From Spirochaetales bacterium (lineage in GTDB: Bacteria > Spirochaetota > Spirochaetia > DSM-27196 > SLST01), in contig SLST01000251.1 in NCBI GenBank assembly GCA_007130265.1, positions 1 through 10,023 of the forward strand: 10,023 nucleotides of DNA. The letters are read 5' to 3'. Below, piece after piece: positions 1 through 6,468 of the stretch. Below the pieces are notes generated by a model. The model did not search any database. It saw only the letters and a program-made list of their open reading frames with translations, and was not told the origin of the DNA. Position numbers and translations under genes: made by a program. The first letter of the stretch is position 1; every line of letters starts with the position of its first letter.

Positions 1-345
1 GAAGTAACTGTAGAACGCGTTCATAATCGTGGCGTCTGCGGTCACATCGACCTCGGTTGATCGCGTCAGGAAGTAGGAGAGCATCTCCAGAGAGTTCGAA
101 AACAGATAGCGCGCGAGAAGAAGCAACGCGACGACACTGAAGAGGAGCACGATCGAGCTCGAGACATCCTGACTCTTGGCAACCTTGCCCTCTTCACGAG
201 CCTTGCGGATCTTGTGCTCGGTCGGCTCTTCGGTGCGCCCCTCGTCTTCGGCCGCGAACCACTGAAGGTGGACGGTCGCGAATACCGCAGCGAGTTCGTC
301 GGCCTCGAGCTGCGAATCAGGGGCGCGGATGTCCTTTCGCGTCAT
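1..345 (-). CDS. flhB: Flagellar type III export apparatus protein FlhB (N-terminal 115 residues; cut by window edge)
   Basis: FlhB is the inner-membrane switch protein of the flagellar export gate; it changes secretion from rod/hook to filament substrates. The 115 visible residues are open to the window edge. After a polar N-terminal extension of about 26 residues comes LQWFA (27-31), then the family-typical block GRTEEPTEHKIRKAREEGKV (36-55) followed by AKSQDV, and a first membrane helix at about 64-82. The autocleavage NPTH site and cytoplasmic domain lie outside the window. The ATG overlaps the fliR stop by four bases (ATGA), and a strong GGAGG lies 7 bases upstream inside the end of fliR, so translation is probably coupled. 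The call rests on this N-terminal block and the position after fliR. Confidence 0.95.
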   Translation of the reverse strand, partial: MTRKDIRAPDSQLEADELAAVFATVHLQWFAAEDEGRTEEPTEHKIRKAREEGKVAKSQDVSSSIVLLFSVVALLLLARYLFSNSLEMLSYFLTRSTEVDVTADATIMNAFYSYF

Positions 346-1136
346 GTTCGCACCTCCGCCGCGCCCCGGAAGAACTCGAACAGCCGCTCGAACCCGACGT
401 CGATGAGTCGATCGAACGAAGCCATCAGAAATGGAACCGTCACTAGGAGTATGACGTAGGCAACACCGATCGACAGCGGGAACCCGAGCATAAGCAGGTT
501 CATCTGGGGCGCGGCCTTGGCAAGCAGGCCCATAACCACTTGCACGAGAAAGAGCGTCCCGAGTATCGGGAAGGAGATGATCAGTGCGTTCTCGAACAGA
601 GCGCTCAGTCCGTGCAACATGGAAAGCACGATGTCCTCGCGAAGCAGCGCGATGTCGGCAGCCCGAACCGACTGGAAAGAGTAGTAGACTCCCGAGAGGA
701 ATATCTTCTGAAATCCCGCGGTGAACACGAACACGAACATGGCGACGATGTTGAGGAACTGACCGAGCAGGGGTATCTCGATCTGCGCGAGCGGATCAAA
801 CACCTGGCTCGCACCAAACCCCATCTGAAGGCTGAACATTTGACCCGCGGTCTGGAAAGCGGCGTACACGATCGCAAGCATGAACCCGGTGATAACGCCG
901 ATCATTGCCTCCCCGACCGCCAGGAAGGCGTAGGCGAGCCCCGAATCCGGCAGCGGATATCCGGCCTGCTGGACCATGGGGAAAACGAGCACGGCAGACA
1001 GCAGGCTCAGCGCCACCTTCGCGAGGCTGGGGATGGAGGCGGAGTTGAGCAAGGGCACGAACTGCAGCATCGCGAAGACCCGCACGAAGAGGAGGAAGAA
1101 GAGCTGTGCGTCCAGGACGAGTCCGTCGAGCAGCAT
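342..1136 (-). CDS. fliR: Flagellar export gate protein FliR
   Basis: FliR is an integral membrane protein that, with FliP and FliQ, forms the export gate at the centre of the MS ring. The product is 264 residues, normal for the family, and very hydrophobic. Membrane segments can be seen near 10-30, 41-56, 68-92, 124-146, 180-204 and 212-240. Conserved features are QMGFGASQVFDP (104-115), inside which FliR proteins carry a typical G-G-DP pattern, and AKAAPQMNLLMLGFPL (206-221). It starts at ATG one base after the fliQ stop. Its Shine-Dalgarno is only a weak GGTGG at the end of fliQ, which suggests translation by coupling to fliQ. The last four bases are shared with flhB. Confidence 0.97.
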   Translation of the reverse strand: MLLDGLVLDAQLFFLLFVRVFAMLQFVPLLNSASIPSLAKVALSLLSAVLVFPMVQQAGYPLPDSGLAYAFLAVGEAMIGVITGFMLAIVYAAFQTAGQMFSLQMGFGASQVFDPLAQIEIPLLGQFLNIVAMFVFVFTAGFQKIFLSGVYYSFQSVRAADIALLREDIVLSMLHGLSALFENALIISFPILGTLFLVQVVMGLLAKAAPQMNLLMLGFPLSIGVAYVILLVTVPFLMASFDRLIDVGFERLFEFFRGAAEVRT

Positions 1137-1137
1137 A

Positions 1138-1407
1138 TCAGCCCACCATCCCGGGTATCTGCTGGAACACGTTCTGTGTGAACTGCACGAGCACGCGGAT
1201 CATCCAGGGGCCCATGACGAAAATCGCCAGGAGAATCGCGGCGATCTTCGGCACGAAAGTGAGTGTCTGCTCCTGTATGGAGGTCGTCGCCTGGACGATC
1301 GACACCACGAGACCCACGACGAGACCGGTTACGAGCGCCGGAGCAGACACGATGAGAATGTGGAAGATAGCAGTTCGTACGATCTGAATCGCAAACCCAA
1401 AGTCCAT
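1138..1407 (-). CDS. fliQ: Flagellar export gate protein FliQ
   Basis: FliQ is a small two-helix membrane protein that surrounds the FliP/FliR core of the flagellar export gate. The 89-residue product matches the usual FliQ length. Helices lie at about 12-37 and 54-76, separated by a short polar loop containing TTSIQEQTLTFVPK (41-54), which is typical of the family. The ATG shares one base with the fliP stop (TGATG), and a clean GGAGG sits 6 bases upstream inside the fliP 3' end. It is followed after a single base by fliR. Size, topology and position make the identification secure. Confidence 0.97.
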   Translation of the reverse strand: MDFGFAIQIVRTAIFHILIVSAPALVTGLVVGLVVSIVQATTSIQEQTLTFVPKIAAILLAIFVMGPWMIRVLVQFTQNVFQQIPGMVG

Positions 1408-2228
1408 CAGAGACCTCCAAAGCTCGCGATGAGCTGTTGCGTCAGAAGCGCCCAGCCGTCGACAAGAACGAAGAGGATCAGCTTGAATGGGAGCGAGATC
1501 ATGATGGGTGGAAGCATGATCATACCCATGGACATGAGCGTGGAGGCCACAACCATGTCGATGATGATGAAAGGGATGAAGAGGAGAATCCCGATCTTGA
1601 ACGCTACGGTGAGCTCGTGAAGGATGAAGGCAGGGATGAGAGCATGCGTCGGCACATCCGCGAACGTCGCCGGAGCCGGCATGTTGCCCATTCGCATGAA
1701 CAGCCTGATCGTGTCGGGACTGCCGCGCATCTGACGATACATGAAGAGGCGAACCGGCCCCTCGAACTCCCGATACGCCTCCTCGATCCCGATCTCGCCG
1801 CCGGCGAACGGAACGAACGCGTTTTCATAGATCGTCGTGAACGTGGGCCACATGATGAACAGGGTCATGAACAGCGCAATCCCCATCAACACCTGGTTAG
1901 GAGGCACCTGCTGCAGCGAGAGAGCGCGCTTGACGAAGTCCATGACGATCGCGATTCGCAGAAAACTCGTCATGAGTATGAAGATCGACGGCGCGAGGCT
2001 CAGCACCGAAAGCAGGAGGAGCAGCTGCAAGGAGAGCGCCACCTCCTGGTTGTCGGCCGGCTCGCGTATCTCGAGATTCACGAACGGAATGCGCAACGAC
2101 TGCTCCCCCGGCGGCACGACGGCGTCGGCGTCACCAAGGACCTGCGCGTGCGACGCGGGAGCAACAAGCGCAAAGAGGATCATGGTCGCGAGCACCAAAC
2201 GGCGTTTTCGAAACGGCAATCGATTCAT
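1407..2228 (-). CDS. fliP: Flagellar export gate protein FliP
   Basis: FliP is the main pore-forming subunit of the flagellar export gate. The protein is 273 residues. It has a basic N-terminus (RKRR, 7-10), a hydrophobic signal segment (11-25) and a likely signal peptidase site after SHA (26-28), consistent with the cleaved signal peptide known for FliP. Membrane helices follow at about 64-84, 110-130, 207-230 and 243-266. Family hallmarks include LTSFLR-like MTSFLR (86-91), QVPPNQVLMGIALF (107-120), HELTVAFKIG (204-213) and the FliP signature around IPFIIIDMVVAS (218-229). The start ATG is preceded directly by a run of nine G and lacks a normal GGAGG, so initiation is unusual (see the separate entry). 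It overlaps fliQ by one base. Confidence 0.97.
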   Translation of the reverse strand: MNRLPFRKRRLVLATMILFALVAPASHAQVLGDADAVVPPGEQSLRIPFVNLEIREPADNQEVALSLQLLLLLSVLSLAPSIFILMTSFLRIAIVMDFVKRALSLQQVPPNQVLMGIALFMTLFIMWPTFTTIYENAFVPFAGGEIGIEEAYREFEGPVRLFMYRQMRGSPDTIRLFMRMGNMPAPATFADVPTHALIPAFILHELTVAFKIGILLFIPFIIIDMVVASTLMSMGMIMLPPIMISLPFKLILFVLVDGWALLTQQLIASFGGL

Positions 2229-2239
2229 CCCCCCCCCAT
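2229..2239 (-). promoter_or_regulatory. Nine-G tract at the fliP start, with overlapping upstream ATG
   Basis: On the coding strand the bases just before fliP read TAT, then nine G, then the fliP ATG. The G run is the only purine-rich Shine-Dalgarno candidate. It could pair with CCUCC through a G-U wobble, but it touches the start codon. An upstream ATG (2239-2237) whose G begins the run opens a tiny frame, M-G-G-G-stop, that ends on a TGA overlapping the fliP ATG. One extra G, or two fewer, would put that ATG in frame with fliP. The sequence is seen directly; a role in initiation or phase variation is inference. Confidence 0.5.
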
Positions 2240-2254
2240 AAGAACCACTACCGC

Positions 2255-2920
2255 CTACGAACGCAGACGCTCGAGTCGTTCTCTCTGCCGCCTCATCAGG
2301 TCGAGCGACGACTCCTGCCCTCCCTGGATCAGAGACGAGAATGCCTCCGCGAATGAACGCCCTGCCCCGGCACTCTCGCCCGCCGCAAGCGCGACTGCAT
2401 CCACGGTTTCCCTGTCCGTTATCTCCCCCAATAGCGTGACGGATTCGCTGCCGGCCCCGACCATGAACACCTGAGGCCCGACCTGGATGAGGTAGATTGC
2501 GCGGTTACCCGGCAGGGGCTGTGAGCCGACGACCCTGATCAGATCGCTCTGTGCGTACCGTCCGTTGCCGGCTCGCCTGAGGAGGTAGAACACGAGATAG
2601 ATGAGCCCGACGACGACCCCCAGCACGAGGACCATTCGCACAAGGTCCCAGTAACTGAAACCCGACACGCTTAGATCCTGCGATTCCTCGGTCCCGGCCG
2701 AATCGGTGAAGAGAAGCGTCCGTTCGTCAACCCGGCCGTCTCTCGGGCCGTCCGTCTCGACGGGCACGATGCTCTCGTCGGCCGAGGGGCCACTGTCGTT
2801 GTTCTGCGTAAACACCGGCAATGAGACGAGCAGTCCCATTGCGACTATCACTACAAGGCGTTTGATCTGTCCCCTCCCGTCAGTGGCAAGGAGGACTCCC
2901 ACCCTCCTCACCGGACCCAT
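2255..2920 (-). CDS. fliO: Flagellar biosynthesis protein FliO/FliZ
   Basis: FliO (FliZ in spirochaete nomenclature) is a membrane protein that helps assemble FliP in the export gate. From the first ATG it has 221 residues. Visible parts are a signal-like segment (22-36), a periplasmic acidic/polar stretch (40-88), a strong membrane helix (about 92-114), and a cytoplasmic domain with DLIRVVGSQPLPGNRAIYLI (126-145), the short FliO-type beta domain (about 125-175). The C-terminus is a charged, Arg-rich tail (209-220). The position just before fliP is typical. The start is doubtful. The ATG at 2920 has no Shine-Dalgarno, whereas an ATC codon at 2866 has GGGAGGGG in front and would give a classic I/M-K-R-L signal peptide (203 residues). 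In-frame GTG codons at 2911 and 2902 are further options. An in-frame stop at 2939-2941 limits upstream extension. Confidence 0.85.
   Translation of the reverse strand: MGPVRRVGVLLATDGRGQIKRLVVIVAMGLLVSLPVFTQNNDSGPSADESIVPVETDGPRDGRVDERTLLFTDSAGTEESQDLSVSGFSYWDLVRMVLVLGVVVGLIYLVFYLLRRAGNGRYAQSDLIRVVGSQPLPGNRAIYLIQVGPQVFMVGAGSESVTLLGEITDRETVDAVALAAGESAGAGRSFAEAFSSLIQGGQESSLDLMRRQRERLERLRS
2870..2878 (-). promoter_or_regulatory. Candidate Shine-Dalgarno for an ATC start of fliO
   Basis: On the coding strand GGGAGGGGA is followed by CAG and then an ATC codon (2866-2864), with 6 bases between the GGAGG core and the ATC. No ATG, GTG or TTG in the fliO frame is at a usable distance from this site. 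Starting here would give an N-terminus of Met(ATC)-Lys-Arg-Leu followed by a hydrophobic stretch, which is a normal signal-sequence start. ATC initiation is rare, so this is only a candidate. Confidence 0.4.
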
Positions 2921-2975
2921 TCGCCCGCCGCGGCACGGTTAAACCGCCGCGAGCTCATGGCCCCGCCTTTCTTCT

Positions 2976-4034
2976 CTACGGCATGCCGCTCATTCGCTCC
3001 ATGGGCGATACGATCTCAGTTACCCGCACGCCGAAATTTTCGTCGATCACGACCACCTCACCCTTTGCGATGAGCTTGTGGTTCACCAGAATGTCGACCG
3101 GCTCACCGGCGAGCTTATCGAGCTCGATAATGGTTCCTTCGCCCATCCCGAGAATCTCTTTGATAAGCTTCCTCGTGCGCCCGAGCTCAACGGTCATCTC
3201 CATGTATACGTCCATGAGAAGACCGATATTCCCCTGCTCGCCGGCGTTGCCGGCGGGATTCAGGTTCGGGAACTGGACGCTCTGCACGTTCGGCGCGCCG
3301 CCCATCTGCATGCCCATCATCGCGCCCATGCCGGCAGACTGGTCTCCGGACGGCTGTTGCGGTTGCCCGCCTGCCCGCGCGGCGCCACCCGGCGCGGCTT
3401 GCGACGTTCCGACGACCGCCTGAACCACCGCGGCGTCGAACACCTCGTACACCTCGAACGGCTCCCGGTCGTCGATCTGCACCTCGTAGGTCAGGCGCAC
3501 AAACTGTCCGCCCGGCAACTCGAGCACCGTCGCATCCCCGGAAGCTCCCTCCGGCGGATCGTTCATCACCGTAGTCCCGGCGTTGTCGCCGAGCGCGGTA
3601 ATCACCGGACCCGCAATCTGGCTGAACGCTTCCTGCAGCGCATTCACCGCAGCGTCGTCGAGGTCAACGCCTTCCTGCCCCATCATGGGCCCGGCGACCT
3701 CAACGGCAGCCTCTGCGCCGAGAACGTACGAGTGGTGACCCGGCGCGCCCTCAGTCAGGTTCATGCGAATCTGAACGATCTCACCGGAAAGCCCCGATGT
3801 CAGGCCGTTGGCATCGACAAGATCGACGCTCGGCGCACTGATACTTACCTCGTTGTTGACCAGAAGCGACAGGTTTGACTGCTGACTGCCGACAGTCTGG
3901 TGAATCAGCCGCTCAAACTCCCGACGTTGCTGATCGGTGAGAGCCGGAGTAGTGGGCCCGGCGTCGAAGTCCATCCCCCCACTTCCCTGCAACAGAGCGT
4001 CTATTTCGTCCTGGGAGAGTGATCCATCACTCAT
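2976..4034 (-). CDS. fliY: Flagellar rotor switch protein FliY (FliN family with CheC-like domain)
   Basis: FliY is a C-ring switch component, equivalent to FliN with an added CheC-like module. The 352 residues show four parts. First is a FliM-like N-terminal peptide LSQDEIDALL (6-15), of the type that binds phospho-CheY. Second is a CheC/FliM-middle-like domain (about 33-208). Third is a low-complexity Gly/Gln/Met linker (about 209-268). Last is a C-terminal FliN/SpoA domain (about 269-346, with LGRTRKLIKEIL at 284-295 and GEPVDILVNHKLIAKGEVVV at 310-329). In the CheC motif S/D-x3-E-x2-N-x21-P the second copy reads N131, E135, S138, P160. The first seems to be E39, L43, Q46, P68, so the catalytic Asn is missing in both. 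The ATG at 4034 is preferred over an upstream TTG because it lies 7 bases after GGAG and yields the conserved N-terminus. It begins two bases after the fliM stop. Confidence 0.93.
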   Translation of the reverse strand: MSDGSLSQDEIDALLQGSGGMDFDAGPTTPALTDQQRREFERLIHQTVGSQQSNLSLLVNNEVSISAPSVDLVDANGLTSGLSGEIVQIRMNLTEGAPGHHSYVLGAEAAVEVAGPMMGQEGVDLDDAAVNALQEAFSQIAGPVITALGDNAGTTVMNDPPEGASGDATVLELPGGQFVRLTYEVQIDDREPFEVYEVFDAAVVQAVVGTSQAAPGGAARAGGQPQQPSGDQSAGMGAMMGMQMGGAPNVQSVQFPNLNPAGNAGEQGNIGLLMDVYMEMTVELGRTRKLIKEILGMGEGTIIELDKLAGEPVDILVNHKLIAKGEVVVIDENFGVRVTEIVSPMERMSGMP

Positions 4035-4036
4035 CG

Positions 4037-5062
4037 TCAATCTCCTTCGTCGGCAACAAGCTCTTCGAAGTCCTCGTGCTCGATATCCTCGAGCTGTTTG
4101 ATGATCTGAACGGCCAGCTTATTGCCTACCTGGCCCGGCCGGCAGAGAAACTTCTGTCGGTTCCCGATGTTCAGCGACATCGGGTCACTGACGCGTATAT
4201 TGGGCAGCCGGATAACGTCTCCCGGCCGCAGGCTCAGGACATCACCAACAGTCAGATCCATGCATCCAATTTCAGCCACGACGGTCACAGCGACCGTCGC
4301 GAGCTTCTCACGCAGGATGTTGAGATTCTCGGTCGTCGTTCCGCGTCGGACGGTCGAGTACCAGTACTGCGCGCTCAACTTGCTGATGATCGGCTCGATC
4401 GTCAGATACGGGATGCAGAAGTTGACCATCCCCTCGACCTCACCCACCTTGGTCTCGAGGGTCACGAGCACCACCATCTCGGTTGGCGGGACGATCTGCG
4501 CGAACTGCGGGTTGGTGTCGATCTGACCAAGCCGCGGGCGCAGGTCTATGACCTGGTTCCACGCCTCCCGCATACTCCCGAGGATGCGGACGATGATTCC
4601 CTCCATGACCGAGGTCTCAATGTCCGAGAGCTCACGGGTCACCTTGCTGCCTTCACCCTGCCCGCCGAAGAGTCGGTCGATAATACTGAACGTGATGGCA
4701 GGGTCGATCTCGAGTATAGCGGACCCCTTCAGCGGATCCATGTTGATCACGGCGAGCGTCGTGGGATTGGGGATCGAGCGGATGAACTCCTCGTAGGTCA
4801 GCTGGTCGACAGAAGCGACGTGAAGCTGCACGAGGCTGCGCAGCTGGGCGCTGAGACTCGTCGTCGTCAGACGCGCGAAAGTCTCATGCATCATATTGAT
4901 GGTTCGAAGCTGTTCCTTGGAGAACTTGTCCGGCCGCTTGAAGTCATAGATCTTGATCTTGCGCTGGTCGGCCGGCTGAGGAATCTCTTCAGTGTCCATG
5001 TCCCCGGACGAAATCGCCGTCAACAGCTGGTCGATTTCGTCTTGAGATAGAACTTCCGTCAT
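4037..5062 (-). CDS. fliM: Flagellar motor switch protein FliM
   Basis: FliM is the central C-ring protein that binds CheY-P and sets the direction of rotation. From the chosen ATG it has 341 residues, normal length. It starts with the CheY-binding peptide LSQDEIDQLL (5-14). A middle domain (about 45-235) follows, with the FliM LFGG/GGxG motif (131-136, LFGGQG) that contacts FliG. A C-terminal SpoA domain (about 248-320) includes VGDVLSLRPGDVIRL (272-286) and ends in an acidic tail. The start at 5062 is chosen over an in-frame GTG at 5095 because it gives the conserved N-terminus and has GGAGGGG about 10-12 bases upstream. fliY follows two bases after the stop; an 83-base gap separates it from fliL. 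Confidence 0.97.
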   Translation of the reverse strand: MTEVLSQDEIDQLLTAISSGDMDTEEIPQPADQRKIKIYDFKRPDKFSKEQLRTINMMHETFARLTTTSLSAQLRSLVQLHVASVDQLTYEEFIRSIPNPTTLAVINMDPLKGSAILEIDPAITFSIIDRLFGGQGEGSKVTRELSDIETSVMEGIIVRILGSMREAWNQVIDLRPRLGQIDTNPQFAQIVPPTEMVVLVTLETKVGEVEGMVNFCIPYLTIEPIISKLSAQYWYSTVRRGTTTENLNILREKLATVAVTVVAEIGCMDLTVGDVLSLRPGDVIRLPNIRVSDPMSLNIGNRQKFLCRPGQVGNKLAVQIIKQLEDIEHEDFEELVADEGD

Positions 5063-5145
5063 TGTATCAGTTCCCCTCCGTAGCCATGGTCGCACGGATC
5101 AAGTAGAAAAGCAATCCCCCCTCGGTCGATTTCGCCGATCCCGCG
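5063..5145 (-). other. 83-base fliL-fliM spacer
   Basis: This is the longest clear non-coding gap in the operon. On the coding strand it contains the fliM Shine-Dalgarno (GGAGGGG) and a short ATG frame coding MATEGN that ends just before fliM. I see no convincing sigma70 or sigma28 promoter and no stem-loop followed by a T run. A weak internal promoter cannot be excluded by eye. Confidence 0.5.
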
Positions 5146-5703
5146 TCAGAACGGGAGAAACTGGTACGTGCCAAAGACGATATCTCGAATCTGGCCGCTT
5201 CGCAGTATCCGGTTGATCTGATCCTGCAACTCCTGGCGCACTCGTAGCTTGTTCGCCGGACCCTCGAGCTCGTCCGTCGTGCGAGCCCCAAAGTAATCAT
5301 TGAAAATGCCGATCAGCTGGATTCGACGACGGATCAACTCGGTTGTGAGCGCATCGTTATCGCCGTCGTACCCGAGAAACGGTTCAACGATGTAGGTGGT
5401 TCGTACGCGGTCCGCGGTACTCCCCCTGAGCTCTCCGATCTGCTGAAACCACTCGAGGATCGGTGCTTCGGCCCGGTATTCATCGCTTGTGGGAATGCGA
5501 GTCTGACTCACACCCCCCCGGTCGAGGAAGTTCACCGTGACGACAACGACCGTTACGATGAAGATCACCGCCCCGAGGATAATGCCGACCCACTTGAGCA
5601 CCTGGATCAGGACACCGGAGAGAAATCCTACACGCTTCTGTCCGGGTTGCGCTTCTTCGACACCGACGACATCGTCATCAGCATCAAACATGTCATCAGC
5701 CAT
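5146..5703 (-). CDS. fliL: Flagellar basal body-associated protein FliL
   Basis: FliL is a single-pass membrane protein that surrounds the stators near the MS ring and supports MotA/MotB function; in spirochaetes it is linked to periplasmic flagella. The 185 residues comprise an acidic cytoplasmic N-terminus (1-20), one strong membrane helix (about 31-59) and a periplasmic domain. The C-terminus LRVRQELQDQINRILRSGQI (153-172) followed by RDIVFGTYQFLPF matches the usual FliL ending, a helix followed by a strand. ATG start with GGAG 7 bases upstream; 13 bases after the motB stop. A run of seven G (5513-5519) lies in the codons for R62-G64, a place where slippage would destroy the periplasmic domain. 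Confidence 0.92.
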   Translation of the reverse strand: MADDMFDADDDVVGVEEAQPGQKRVGFLSGVLIQVLKWVGIILGAVIFIVTVVVVTVNFLDRGGVSQTRIPTSDEYRAEAPILEWFQQIGELRGSTADRVRTTYIVEPFLGYDGDNDALTTELIRRRIQLIGIFNDYFGARTTDELEGPANKLRVRQELQDQINRILRSGQIRDIVFGTYQFLPF

Positions 5704-5716
5704 GTGGTCTCCTCAT

Positions 5717-6451
5717 CTAGAGCGTCCCTTCGGTCAGGATAATCACGTCAACGCGCCGGTTGTAAGCCCGCCCTTCCGGCGTCGTATTGTCGACGATCGG
5801 AGCGAACTCGCCACGGCTCATCAGCTGAAACTGCTCCTCGTTCACGCCGTACTGCACGAGGAACCGGAGGACGGCCGCGGCCCGATCGGAGGCGAGCTCC
5901 CAGTTCGACTCCCAGGGCAGCCCGGGCCCGACCGGGATGTCGTCGGTATGCCCCTCGAGCCGGAACGTCCGATTGCCGAACTCCTCAGAGGAGAGCAACC
6001 GCGCGAGATTCTGGAGAACGTCGCGGGTCTGCTCGATGTTCACCCTCGCCGACCCGCTCGCAAAGAACGCGTCGGCGGCGAGACTGATAACGAGCCCACG
6101 CTCGTCCTCAGTCACCCGAACGAGATTACTGCGTATCTCCGGCTCAAAGATACTCACGGCCTCGCGACGCGCCTCGCTCAGGGCACGGCCCCGTTCCATC
6201 GAGGGCAGCGACATGATCGTGTTCCCGAGCTCCGCGAGTGGTCCCGCCTCGAGGGTGTTCCCCCCCGTGAAGCTCCCGAGCCCGGGAAAGGCCGCGAGAA
6301 TGAGCCGCAGCTGATGCCCGTCTATCGTCGCGGTCGTAAACAGCAGCACGAAAAAGGTCAGCAGGAGCGTAACCATGTCTCCGTAGGTGAGCAGCCAGTC
6401 GGCCGCCCCTTCGGGTTGTTTTCTTTTTCTCCGCGGTATCGGTCCTGCCAC
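5717..6451 (-). CDS. motB: Flagellar stator protein MotB
   Basis: MotB is the peptidoglycan-anchored stator subunit that carries the ion-binding aspartate. The 244-residue product has a basic cytoplasmic start (RRKRK, 7-11) and one membrane helix (about 20-40) with the essential Asp25 in YGDMVTLLLTFFVLLF (23-38). A plug/linker region precedes an OmpA-like domain (about 115-240). The OmpA-like motifs are LEGHTDDIPV (165-174), SNWELASDRA (182-191) and NRRVDVII (231-238). The start is a GTG with a very strong GGAGGAGG upstream (9 bases after the first GGAGG), and motA ends 17 bases before it. Ion type (proton or sodium) cannot be decided from what is visible. Seven G in a row (6260-6266) fall at codons for T62-G64. 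Confidence 0.96.
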   Translation of the reverse strand: MAGPIPRRKRKQPEGAADWLLTYGDMVTLLLTFFVLLFTTATIDGHQLRLILAAFPGLGSFTGGNTLEAGPLAELGNTIMSLPSMERGRALSEARREAVSIFEPEIRSNLVRVTEDERGLVISLAADAFFASGSARVNIEQTRDVLQNLARLLSSEEFGNRTFRLEGHTDDIPVGPGLPWESNWELASDRAAAVLRFLVQYGVNEEQFQLMSRGEFAPIVDNTTPEGRAYNRRVDVIILTEGTL

Positions 6452-6468
6452 GCGAGCCCTCCTCCAGG

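Noticed and set aside
1437..2474. Long plus-strand open frame (345 codons) opposite fliP and fliO
   Set aside because: It lies antisense to clear fliP/fliO codons, is rich in Arg/His/Glu/Asp, and has no recognisable domain or ribosome site. It is a shadow of GC-rich codon use.
2890..2907. Small inverted repeat GGAGG...CCTCC near the fliO 5' end, considered as a terminator or regulatory hairpin
   Set aside because: A five-base stem with an eight-base loop and no T run is common by chance. It could matter only if fliO starts upstream of it.
3078..3878. Plus-strand open frame opposite fliY
   Set aside because: Antisense to the well-supported fliY gene, His/Arg-rich, with no family features.
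4019..5050. Long plus-strand open frame (343 codons) opposite fliM
   Set aside because: It mirrors fliM over its full length with charged, low-quality composition. fliM itself is unambiguous, so this is an antisense shadow.
5063..5095. Longer fliM start at a GTG
   Set aside because: It adds 11 residues not seen in FliM, while the ATG at 5062 gives the standard MTEVLSQDEI start with an upstream GGAGGGG.
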